Assembly (NCBI GenBank): GCA_002347265.1
Contig: DDYB01000014.1
Coordinates: forward strand, 19,391-58,287
Source of the DNA: Desulfobacteraceae bacterium UBA2245
Lineage (GTDB): Bacteria > Desulfobacterota > Desulfobacteria > Desulfobacterales > UBA2245
Length of the DNA stretch: 38,897 nt
Direction: 5' to 3'
Both the position numbers and the translations under genes were made by a program. The notes under the pieces are model-generated. The model searched no databases, had not been told where the DNA came from, and saw only the letters and a program-made list of their open reading frames with translations. Positions 9,106 to 16,609 of this stretch are shown here, piece by piece. Position 1 is the stretch's first letter. Each line of letters opens with the position of its first letter.

Positions 9106-9800
9106 TCCCCCTCTATCGGCGTGATCTTGACATTCGCCTCAATACGGCCATCATAAAGATTGGCCCGAGAAAATTCATAACGGTACCCGTTACATTCTAT
9201 AAAAGCCCTTGGGTAGCCTTCTGCATCAAGCATACGGATAAAGTCATGAAGTTGGGATACTGATTCAAAACTAGGAATAGCACTTTGCGCTGGGTTGCGC
9301 CTTTTAAAAACAACGGCGTCACCAGATTGCGGCACGGCAACAAGTTCTGTCTGGATAATATTTTTAATCATAGCCGCCGACAAGTATGTTGCACGAATAT
9401 AAATTTCTTCGGCATTACCTTCCAGACAGAGATCCCTTTTCAAATAAACGGGACCTGCATCGAGTTCACGGACCATTCGGAGGGCCGTCAGTTTCGTCTG
9501 CCGGTGTCCCTGAATGATGAGATTCTGCAGTGGACTACCACCTCGGCCATAAGGAACATCGGTCATATGAAAGCAGACACATTCGTATTTTTCAATGATT
9601 TCATCAGGCACGATCCATGACCAATGGAGGAAAAAAATATATCGTGGTGTCAAAGAAGCCAATAAATCAAGTTTCAACTGTTCTTTTGTGCTGTAAAATA
9701 TCCACTTGCCCGGATAGTGGGATACAATATCTAAAAAGACTCTGTGGTTCCATGGCTTAGCACCTGCAACAATATATGTTTTATCCTGGCGCTGATTCAT
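9102..9800 (-). CDS. Short sugar N-formyltransferase, pseudaminic acid pathway type
   Basis: A 232-residue protein with the formyltransferase fold of Fmt/ArnA. FHMTDVPYGRGGSPLQNLI near residue 82 matches the SLLPxxRGxxP loop, and RELDAGPVYLKR near residue 110 contains the conserved catalytic Asp. It should use N10-formyltetrahydrofolate to formylate an amino sugar. The usual Asn-x-His reads Cys-Phe-His here. The chain is shorter than Fmt and has no tRNA-binding C-terminal domain, so a sugar substrate is likely. Its ATG overlaps the pseG-pseH stop codon by one base and its stop overlaps the PIG-L gene. It may formylate the 4-amino group that becomes N-7 of pseudaminic acid. Confidence 0.8.
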   Translation of the reverse strand: MNQRQDKTYIVAGAKPWNHRVFLDIVSHYPGKWIFYSTKEQLKLDLLASLTPRYIFFLHWSWIVPDEIIEKYECVCFHMTDVPYGRGGSPLQNLIIQGHRQTKLTALRMVRELDAGPVYLKRDLCLEGNAEEIYIRATYLSAAMIKNIIQTELVAVPQSGDAVVFKRRNPAQSAIPSFESVSQLHDFIRMLDAEGYPRAFIECNGYRYEFSRANLYDGRIEANVKITPIEGE

Positions 9801-11317
9801 TAACCTTGCCTTTTATGATAAACCATATTAACGGCCTCATGCCCGTCTATAACCTGCCGCCTAAGAATGGAAAAACCCGCCCGCTCAAAACTTCTGATGG
9901 ATGCTTGATTATAAGGTTTTATATAGGCGCTAAATATGCCTATTTTAAACGTATTTACTACGGCATCGACGCCCTTTTTTACAAGGCAAGCCCCATATCC
10001 AAGGCTGCGAAACTCCTTTGCCACACTAACATCAACGTCTGCTTCATCGTTTTTAAGATCAAATCTCACCTGTCCTATGGCTCTTTTATCCTGATCAACA
10101 GCTATGAATTGAATAAAATTGTTATTATCTAAATTTTCACGGTACCATTTTGCATGTTCATCAAATGTGATAGGTTCTGAACGAAAGGCGGATTGACGTG
10201 CATCAGGATCATTCACCCACTTAAACAACACTTCGCAATCTTCTATCGACGCTTTTCGCAACAGGAGATCTTCGCAACATATGGTGCTCATAATTCGTGC
10301 ACTTCCTTTTCCATCGACATAGCTCTTTCCCGCGCTAAGCATTTTCTTACGATCGACATCACTTTTCATTAGATCGTTTAAAGCTTTGGCAATGTCTATC
10401 GTATTTATATTATTGTACCATCCAATATTAATAGATAAGCCATGATCCCGAAGACCCGTAGCAACGTTTGCTTGATTTCCCGCAAGGATGATAAGTAAGT
10501 TCGGTAATCCCATCAAAGCTATCTCCCAGCAGGTGCTACCCCCAGCGGAAACTGCCACATCCGCCCATGCCATCAGTTCAGGTATATTCGTGGCGTTTGT
10601 TATAATTTGCAAATTTGAATTGTCGCCAATTTCCTGTGCCAATGATTGCAGATTAGGATTTGCAGGACCGACGACAATTTTGGCCTCAAGTCCAGAAATG
10701 TTGACCTGTTTCAGTGCCTTGGTAACTTTCTTCGTTACGTTATACGGGTCGCTGCCACCCATGGTGACCAAAACCTTTCGGGCAACAGTGGGAATTTCGC
10801 GCTGCCAACCCTGCCACTGTTTGAATTCACGGCGCAGGAGGGTGTAGCGGGTGCCCAATAACAACTGGGTATAGGGCTCGCAATGAGCATAAAGGGATGC
10901 ATTGGCTGAAATATTCTGGTTCAAAACCAGGTCGGCATAATAATGATCTGCATGGCCATAATCGTCAATCCAGAGGATTTTATAACCCGTATCCTTGATG
11001 CGTTTTTGGTAGGTCGCGTCAAAATGGTATCCGTCGATCACAAGCCACGCTGTCTTCCCTTGGCGTTGATTTGAAATATCGTCAAGAATTCTCATTGTGT
11101 ATTCAAGGTCGCCCGGATCGGGATGAGATTTCTCGATGTTGATGAAATTCATCCCCTCCTCAATCAGCCGTTGACGGAGCGCATCGCTTTCACAATGACT
11201 GATGAAGGTCACTTTCCCATCCTGGTCCTGCCACGCCTGTGCCAAGGCAAGGCATCGCATGATATGGCCGGTGCCGATTTTAGCGGTTGAATCAGCACGA
11301 ATGATAAGATGGTTCAT
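9800..11317 (-). CDS. pseG: PseG-PseH fusion: UDP-sugar hydrolase and N-acetyltransferase
   Basis: A 505-residue fusion of two pseudaminic acid enzymes. Residues 1 to about 335 are PseG, a GT-B-fold hydrolase that removes UDP from the diacetamido-trideoxy-altrose: note RADSTAKIGTGHIMRCLALA with the catalytic His region, WLVIDGYHFD, VTMGGSDPYN and AGGSTCWEIALMGLP. Residues from about 345 are a GNAT domain (LLLRKASIEDCEVLFKWVN, later ASIRSFERAGF), equivalent to PseH, which acetylates the 4-amino group. The ATG at 11317 makes a four-base ATGA overlap with pseF; an upstream start would add residues unlike PseG. In many bacteria these are separate genes. Confidence 0.9.
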   Translation of the reverse strand: MNHLIIRADSTAKIGTGHIMRCLALAQAWQDQDGKVTFISHCESDALRQRLIEEGMNFINIEKSHPDPGDLEYTMRILDDISNQRQGKTAWLVIDGYHFDATYQKRIKDTGYKILWIDDYGHADHYYADLVLNQNISANASLYAHCEPYTQLLLGTRYTLLRREFKQWQGWQREIPTVARKVLVTMGGSDPYNVTKKVTKALKQVNISGLEAKIVVGPANPNLQSLAQEIGDNSNLQIITNATNIPELMAWADVAVSAGGSTCWEIALMGLPNLLIILAGNQANVATGLRDHGLSINIGWYNNINTIDIAKALNDLMKSDVDRKKMLSAGKSYVDGKGSARIMSTICCEDLLLRKASIEDCEVLFKWVNDPDARQSAFRSEPITFDEHAKWYRENLDNNNFIQFIAVDQDKRAIGQVRFDLKNDEADVDVSVAKEFRSLGYGACLVKKGVDAVVNTFKIGIFSAYIKPYNQASIRSFERAGFSILRRQVIDGHEAVNMVYHKRQG

Positions 11318-12012
11318 TTCTTTGATAGTCTGAACACATTGTACATGGCTTCTGCTTGTTGCCAATCTTCATCCGTGTCAATGTCCTGGACGAGATATCT
11401 AGGCAAAACTACGGACATCGAGTCTGAGGAAAAAATTGGAATATCTTCCAGAAAACTGTCAGGCGAACCCCAGTAGAATTGACCCGCATCATGATAGGCT
11501 TCTTCGAGATCCTGGGAGCGCTTGGGAACGTACTCGGGAAAAATTGGTTCAACCCTTCCATCCGGCCTGATCCTGACAGAACGCTGGATCGGGAAAGGAA
11601 ACGAGGTTACTGAAAAGGCATAGGCGCAACGGTGATTTTTGAGTATGTCGAAGCCCTTTTTCAGATAGTAAGGCTGTAACAAAGGGGCTGTTGCATAGAT
11701 GCAGCAAACAGTGTCTATGTTTTCGCCAGCATCCAATAACCATTTAATACAATGCTTAACTACAGCATTAGTCCCGGTATAATCATCAGAAAGTTCACTG
11801 GGGCGCATAAATGGAACTTCCGCCCCATACTCCAGCGCAACACGCGCAATTTCATCCGAATCCGTGGAGACAATGATCCTGTCAAACAATCCGGACTCTT
11901 TGGCGGCCTGGATGGAGTAGGCAAGTATGGGTTTGCCGCAAAAGTAGCGGATATTTTTGCGCGGAATGCGCTTGCTTCCACCTCTGGCTGGGATGACAGC
12001 TATAGTTTTCAT
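11314..12012 (-). CDS. pseF: Pseudaminic acid cytidylyltransferase
   Basis: A 232-residue nucleotidyltransferase of the CMP-sialic acid synthetase group, forming CMP-pseudaminic acid from CTP. The nucleotide-binding loop IPARGGSKRIPRKNI starts at residue 7, followed by GKPILAYSI, IIVSTDSDEIA and a stretch with FMRPSELSDD. LQDIDTDEDW-like residues near the end match the family C-terminus. Its start overlaps the stop of pseC by four bases and its stop overlaps pseG-pseH, so the four genes are translationally coupled. NeuA-type enzymes for sialic or legionaminic acid look similar, but the flanking pse genes support PseF. Confidence 0.9.
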   Translation of the reverse strand: MKTIAVIPARGGSKRIPRKNIRYFCGKPILAYSIQAAKESGLFDRIIVSTDSDEIARVALEYGAEVPFMRPSELSDDYTGTNAVVKHCIKWLLDAGENIDTVCCIYATAPLLQPYYLKKGFDILKNHRCAYAFSVTSFPFPIQRSVRIRPDGRVEPIFPEYVPKRSQDLEEAYHDAGQFYWGSPDSFLEDIPIFSSDSMSVVLPRYLVQDIDTDEDWQQAEAMYNVFRLSKK

Positions 12013-13190
12013 CCTTGCAGAGCCTCATTCAAAATATTTCTCACTCTGTCCTGCTGTACTTCGGTCAAGCTCGGAAAGAGGGGTAGTGTTATTACTTCAC
12101 GGGAATACTTTTCCGCCTCTGCGAACATCCCCGGACCAAATCCCATTCTTTGATACCAGGGCTGGGTGTGCACGGGAATATAGTGAAGATTTACGCCGAT
12201 GCCTTGTTCCCGCATGGCATCAAATACTTTTCGATGAGTAACGCCTATCTTATCGAGCTGGAGCCGAACGACATACAGGTGCCATGCGGAATTGCCATCC
12301 GGATGCTGCCAGGGGGTGGCAACGGGCAGATCAGTCAGGAGCCCGTCATACCTCTTGGCCAATTCTCTGCGTAGAGCCACAAACTTATCCAGTCGCTGTA
12401 ATTGGCTTAACCCTAATGCGGCCTGAATGTCGGTCATCCGGTAGTTGAATCCGAGATCGATTTGTTGGTAATACCACGGTGGCGGCGTAAGGGAGTTCGG
12501 GTGTTCGGGTGTTCGGGAGAAGAGAGACGGATCTCGGGTAATGCCGTGAGAGCGCAGCATGACCATTTTTTGCACCAAACGGGAATCATTCGTAACTGCC
12601 ATCCCCCCTTCGCCGGTAGTGATAATTTTCACTGGATGGAAGCTGAAAACGGAGATGTCGCTGTATTTGCAATTACCGATGGGTTTATTTTTATATTGCC
12701 CGCCAATGGCGTGGGAGGCGTCCTCGATTACATGAAAGCCGTATTTCATGGATAGACAGTGAATGGCCTCCATTTCACAGGGCTGACCACACATATGTAC
12801 CGGAACAACTATTTTGGGGAGTCGCCCTGAGGCTTCGGCTTCGGACAATTTGGCTTCCAGGGCGTCGACACTCATATTGTATGTTCGTGGATCAATATCC
12901 ACGAAATCGACTTGCGCACCGCAATAAAGGCCGCAATTGGCCGAGGCCACAAAGGTGATGGGCGAGGTCCAGAGAATGTCGCCCGGACCAAGGCCGAGAG
13001 CCAAGCAGGCAATGTGCAAAGCGCTGGTGGCGGAATTGGCTGCGACAGCGTATTTTGCTCCGCAATAGTCGGCAAGGGCTTGCTCAAACTCCGGCACTTT
13101 TGGCCCTTGGGTGAGGAAACTGGATTTCAACACACCTACGACAGCGTCTATGTCGGACTGATCGATGGATTGTCTGCCATATGGGATCAT
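12009..13190 (-). CDS. pseC: UDP-4-amino-4,6-dideoxy-GlcNAc (altrosamine) transaminase
   Basis: A 393-residue PLP-dependent aminotransferase of the DegT/DnrJ/EryC1 family. It transfers an amino group from glutamate to the 4-keto sugar made by PseB. The start MIPYGRQSIDQSDIDAVV is typical, as are LTQGPKVPEFEQAL, ANSATSALHIACLALGLGPGD and FHVIEDASHAIG. The PLP lysine lies in SFHPVKIITTGEGGM near residue 185. GFNYRMTDIQAALGLSQL is the usual later motif. The ATG lies four bases after the pseB stop codon. Length and motifs are normal for PseC, and the PseB neighbour makes the assignment firm. Confidence 0.93.
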   Translation of the reverse strand: MIPYGRQSIDQSDIDAVVGVLKSSFLTQGPKVPEFEQALADYCGAKYAVAANSATSALHIACLALGLGPGDILWTSPITFVASANCGLYCGAQVDFVDIDPRTYNMSVDALEAKLSEAEASGRLPKIVVPVHMCGQPCEMEAIHCLSMKYGFHVIEDASHAIGGQYKNKPIGNCKYSDISVFSFHPVKIITTGEGGMAVTNDSRLVQKMVMLRSHGITRDPSLFSRTPEHPNSLTPPPWYYQQIDLGFNYRMTDIQAALGLSQLQRLDKFVALRRELAKRYDGLLTDLPVATPWQHPDGNSAWHLYVVRLQLDKIGVTHRKVFDAMREQGIGVNLHYIPVHTQPWYQRMGFGPGMFAEAEKYSREVITLPLFPSLTEVQQDRVRNILNEALQG

Positions 13191-13193
13191 GGA

Positions 13194-14207
13194 TTACACC
13201 GTGAATTTAGGTTCTACATGCAACCTTATCAATTCCCGCAACTTCTCAACGGTCAAAAAGTCCGGGTTGGTACCGCTGTTGTAGGCGAAACCCGGCGTTA
13301 CCATTTTACAACCGTTTTTATCGCAATAATGCTGCGGACTATGTTTTCCGGTCGTGGGCAAAATTGCGAAATATTTGCCCAGGTCCACCGTATAGTAGCT
13401 GTCGCTGGATGTGATCATTTCTTCATGTACTTTTTCGCCCGGCCGAATGCCGATTACTGGGTGTTCGCACTGCGGGCCTATGGCCTGAGCCAGATCGGTA
13501 ATTCTGTATGAGGGTATCTTGGGCACAAACAGTTCGCCGCCACGGGCGTTTTCTATGCACCAAAGCACCATATTCACACCTTCCTGCAACGTAATGTTGA
13601 AACGAGTCATCTCCGGATCGGTAATGGGCAATACACCTGAGGCGCGTTTGGCCAGGAAAAAGGGGATAACCGAACCGCGACTGCCCATGACGTTGCCATA
13701 ACGGACGGCGGAAAATTGTAAGTCCCTTGCCCCCTTAATATTGTTGGCTGCTATGAACAGCTTATCCGAACAGAGCTTGGTGGCGCCGTACAAGTTGATC
13801 GGAGCGGCAGCCTTGTCCGTGGACAGAGCCACAACACGACGGACGCAGTCTCTGTCCAGACAGGCTTCAATCACGTTTTGCGCACCGAGGACATTGGTCT
13901 TGATGCACTCAAAAGGGTTGTACTCGGCTGTAGGGACCTGTTTGAGGGCAGCAGCGTGGACCACTATTTCAATACCTTCCAGCGCCCTGCGCAACCTGAT
14001 AAAATCCCGCACATCACCGATGAAATAACGAATGGAGGGATATCTCCTGGCGCTGAATTCCTGATCCATCTCAAATTGCTTGAGTTCGTCACGGGAATAC
14101 ACCACCAAGCGCTTGATATCCGGATAGAGGGTCAAAACTGTTCTCACAAAGGTTTTGCCGAATGATCCTGTACCGCCAGTGATCAATATAGATTTATCAT
14201 TTAGCAT
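13194..14207 (-). CDS. pseB: UDP-GlcNAc 4,6-dehydratase (inverting)
   Basis: A 337-residue short-chain dehydrogenase/reductase, the first enzyme of pseudaminic acid synthesis: it dehydrates UDP-GlcNAc at C4-C6 with inversion at C5. The Rossmann motif GGTGSFGKTFV starts near residue 10. HAAALKQVPTAEYNPFE and LSTDKAAAPINLYGATK (Thr-Asp-Lys and Tyr-x-x-x-Lys catalytic residues) follow, then YGNVMGSRGSVIPFF. It is the first gene of the pse block, about 90 AT-rich bases after wzt, where a separate promoter is possible but not clear. Related FlaA1/CapD proteins are longer and membrane-bound; this one is the short soluble form. Confidence 0.93.
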   Translation of the reverse strand: MLNDKSILITGGTGSFGKTFVRTVLTLYPDIKRLVVYSRDELKQFEMDQEFSARRYPSIRYFIGDVRDFIRLRRALEGIEIVVHAAALKQVPTAEYNPFECIKTNVLGAQNVIEACLDRDCVRRVVALSTDKAAAPINLYGATKLCSDKLFIAANNIKGARDLQFSAVRYGNVMGSRGSVIPFFLAKRASGVLPITDPEMTRFNITLQEGVNMVLWCIENARGGELFVPKIPSYRITDLAQAIGPQCEHPVIGIRPGEKVHEEMITSSDSYYTVDLGKYFAILPTTGKHSPQHYCDKNGCKMVTPGFAYNSGTNPDFLTVEKLRELIRLHVEPKFTV

Positions 14208-14295
14208 TATGTATACTACCCGTTTAAGAATATTTCATTAGATAACATAATGGATTGTAAGGATATTTTGTTTTATCATTTGCGCCAAAGCAGCC

Positions 14296-15510
14296 TCATG
14301 ATGAGGCGATCTTCTTCAATGTGTGGCCATGATAAGGCAGCAAAACTGAAACTCCGGCCATCTGTTGCCCTTGGCCTTTTACCTTGATCTGAGCTTGGTT
14401 GTGAAACCAGAGTGTGTGTTCAGCGCTACCGTCTTCGCGCAAGGAGATGCTGCAGTTGTACTTACCCGGCAAAAGATAAAGAGGGCCTATTGCGAACCGA
14501 ATTTCGCTGCGGCCAGCGGGAATTATTACACACGCTCCGTGTTGCCGCGTATTCCAGATGGCCGCGACTTGGTCGGATTCGCTGCGAAGAGCCAGATTGA
14601 TGACGGGCTTGATGAACTCCTGCGCTATATCTATTGTTAGACGCACATCGAGTTTTTCACCATAGTTTACTGATTCCCGACTGAGACTTAACGCAGCATC
14701 GATGATCGGTGGATAGAAAGCACGCGCCCGATCGGTGGATTCGGCGGCGTGCTCTTGGTTCTCCGCCAGGTACGCAGCTATGCCGTTGGTAACTTGGGAA
14801 TTAACAGTGCCTCGACCATGTTGCAGGTAGAGAACCCGATCACAGATTTGTGAGATGAAATCCATACTATGCGACACAAAAATAACGGCGGCATTGCGCT
14901 GCAACTGGCCGATACGGCTGTAACACCTATGTCGAAAGCCAGCATCGCCTACAGCAAGCACCTCATCCAATAACAAAACATCCGGTTCCATTGCAGTCGC
15001 TACCGCGAAACCGAGCCGCACTTGCATTCCGGAACTGTAACTCTGTACTGGTGAATCAATAAATTCGCGTATGTCTGCAAAGTCAATAATTTCATCAACC
15101 TTTGTATCAATCTCTTTCTTGGCAAGCCCCAATACCGAGCCATTGACGTATATGTTTTCACGTCCGGTCAGAATGGGGTTGAAGCCAGCGCCCAGGGCGA
15201 TCAGGGCGCCGACACGGCCGCGCATTTCAATACGTCCCTTGTCAGGTTTGATCAGACCGTTGAGCATCCGTAAGAGGGTGGTTTTGCCTGCGCCGTTTCG
15301 GCCGATCAGCCCCAGGCATTCGCCCCGCCGCAGTTCAAAAGAAACGTCGTTTATCGCCCAGAATTCTTCGGGCCGCAGTTCATCCTTTCCGCCATGGGTT
15401 CGGCCGAGAAGTTCGCTTCCAAGATCCTTCATGCCATACCAGAGGGATTTTTTCAGATTCCGGCAAAATTTTTTCGACAAATTTTCAACTTTTATCAAGG
15501 TGTCGCTCAT
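14296..15510 (-). CDS. wzt: Polysaccharide ABC exporter ATP-binding protein with C-terminal glycan-binding domain
   Basis: A 404-residue ATPase that energises export of a finished polysaccharide across the inner membrane. The nucleotide-binding domain has Walker A GLIGRNGAGKTTLLRML near residue 75, the signature YSSGMQVRLGFAVA and Walker B DVLLLDEVLAVGD. A second domain from about residue 260 to the end matches the Wzt C-terminal beta-sandwich, which in known exporters recognises the modified non-reducing end of the chain. The ATG has a GAGGGATGAG site upstream. The permease gene precedes it by 97 bases and pseB follows, so the exported glycan probably contains pseudaminic acid. Confidence 0.93.
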   Translation of the reverse strand: MSDTLIKVENLSKKFCRNLKKSLWYGMKDLGSELLGRTHGGKDELRPEEFWAINDVSFELRRGECLGLIGRNGAGKTTLLRMLNGLIKPDKGRIEMRGRVGALIALGAGFNPILTGRENIYVNGSVLGLAKKEIDTKVDEIIDFADIREFIDSPVQSYSSGMQVRLGFAVATAMEPDVLLLDEVLAVGDAGFRHRCYSRIGQLQRNAAVIFVSHSMDFISQICDRVLYLQHGRGTVNSQVTNGIAAYLAENQEHAAESTDRARAFYPPIIDAALSLSRESVNYGEKLDVRLTIDIAQEFIKPVINLALRSESDQVAAIWNTRQHGACVIIPAGRSEIRFAIGPLYLLPGKYNCSISLREDGSAEHTLWFHNQAQIKVKGQGQQMAGVSVLLPYHGHTLKKIASS

Positions 15511-15581
15511 GGTCTCATCCCTCAGCCTTATCTTTCCCCCTCTTTCCTTCCCCTTCAGGTTTCAGGTCTCATCCCTCAGCC
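15511..15581 (-). repeat. 17-bp direct repeat in the wzm-wzt spacer
   Basis: The spacer between the permease and ATPase genes contains the same 17 bases twice on the plus strand, GGTCTCATCCCTCAGCC, at 15511-15527 and 15565-15581. On the minus strand the copy next to wzt supplies its GAGGGATGAG ribosome site, so the ribosome-binding region has been duplicated. The two copies are separated by a pyrimidine-rich stretch. Confidence 0.7.
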
Positions 15582-15607
15582 CTGATTTTGACCCTCATCC
15601 CTTGCCA

Positions 15608-16468
15608 TCACGCGCTCATCCTCTCAATCAAAATCGGCATGGCAGCCCGATAGACGATCCACACGATAAAGAGCAGCGCGACAATCAGGCCGTTTATCAG
15701 AAAAAAATAACCCAGGTATTCGGACGGCAGGCCGGTCAGCCAGTTTCGCACGTTGAGTACCAGCGGGGTCATGGGGTTCAGTTTAAAGATGATCGCGGCA
15801 AGGCCGCTGGAAGGCATGGGAAAAACCACCGGTGTCAGGTACATCAGGAACTGAAGCAGCAGGGGAAGGGATTTGCCGACATCGGAATAAAGCAGTCCGA
15901 CCGGTGTGATCAGCAATCCCAGGGTTGTTCCGGCCAGAATCAAAGACAATGCGCCGAGGGGAAACCAGACCAGGCGCCATCCGGGATATACGCCAAGTAT
16001 TATCAGGGCGGCCATTAAGAGGACAATTTTGATGGCGCTGTTGAACAGGGTCTGGTAAATCCCGGAAACCACCAGGGCCTCGCGGGGAAAATTGATCTTG
16101 GCCAGCATGGGTTTGGCGGCAATGGTCTGCTGAAGCGGGGCGTTGACCGCCTCCATGAAAATTGCCCAGAGCATGGTGCCGGTGAAGACATAGACCGGGT
16201 AGGGCAGTTCGGTTTCGCCGACGGAGACGATGCCGGATCCGTTTAAGAATATCCAGGTGAAGGTATGGGCCAGCGGCAGAATAAACGCCCAGAGCAGGCC
16301 CAGCGCGGTCTGGCGGTACTGGGCACTGATGTCTCGCACGGCCAGACGCCAGGCAAGTTCACGTCCGTCCATCAGATCCCGGAACATCCCGCCAATCAGT
16401 TTGACCGGGCTGGCTATCGAAGATTCCGGAGAATACACCGTTGTTTTTAAGTCTTTTGTCGGTTTCAT
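15608..16468 (-). CDS. wzm: Polysaccharide ABC exporter permease
   Basis: A 286-residue ABC-2 type permease, the membrane partner of Wzt. The cytoplasmic start contains DLMDGRELAWRLAVRDISAQYRQTALGLLWAFILP, the hallmark of this family near residue 40. About six membrane segments follow, with NPMTPLVLNVRNWLTG before the last pair. I chose the ATG at 16468. The reading frame is open back to 16579, but that extension runs through a perfect 23-bp palindrome and has no family similarity. No strong ribosome site is seen for either start. It sits between galE and wzt on the same strand. Confidence 0.88.
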   Translation of the reverse strand: MKPTKDLKTTVYSPESSIASPVKLIGGMFRDLMDGRELAWRLAVRDISAQYRQTALGLLWAFILPLAHTFTWIFLNGSGIVSVGETELPYPVYVFTGTMLWAIFMEAVNAPLQQTIAAKPMLAKINFPREALVVSGIYQTLFNSAIKIVLLMAALIILGVYPGWRLVWFPLGALSLILAGTTLGLLITPVGLLYSDVGKSLPLLLQFLMYLTPVVFPMPSSGLAAIIFKLNPMTPLVLNVRNWLTGLPSEYLGYFFLINGLIVALLFIVWIVYRAAMPILIERMSA

Positions 16469-16488
16469 CGCATGCTTTGCAGAGGATG

Positions 16489-16501
16489 TCACAATTTGTG
16501 A
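16489..16501. promoter_or_regulatory. 13-bp palindrome upstream of wzm
   Basis: TCACAATTTGTGA is a perfect inverted repeat about a central base, 21 bases upstream of the wzm start. It differs from the CRP consensus in arrangement, since TCACA comes before TGTGA. It may be a regulator half-site pair for the exporter operon. Confidence 0.35.
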
Positions 16502-16547
16502 TAACCTTTGATATTGGGTCTTTCCGTGAAATGCTTCAATCTGTTGC

Positions 16548-16570
16548 ACCGGTGGAAATTTTCCACCGGT
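16548..16570. promoter_or_regulatory. Perfect 23-bp palindrome between galE and wzm
   Basis: Arms ACCGGTGGAAA and TTTCCACCGGT flank one central base, a perfect 11-bp inverted repeat. It lies 40 bases after the galE stop and 80 bases before the wzm start. No U-tract follows on the minus strand, so an operator for a dimeric regulator is more likely than a terminator. Confidence 0.5.
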
Positions 16571-16609
16571 CTGCATCAATATTGTCGTGAGTACAAGCCC
16601 GGCGGTTGT

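Noticed and set aside
16489..16501. CRP or FNR binding site
   Set aside because: The half-sites are in the opposite order to the CRP consensus and do not match the FNR consensus; it is only called a palindrome.
16471..16579. N-terminal extension of the wzm reading frame
   Set aside because: It would run through a perfect 23-bp palindrome, has no ribosome site and no family similarity, so the ATG at 16468 was taken.
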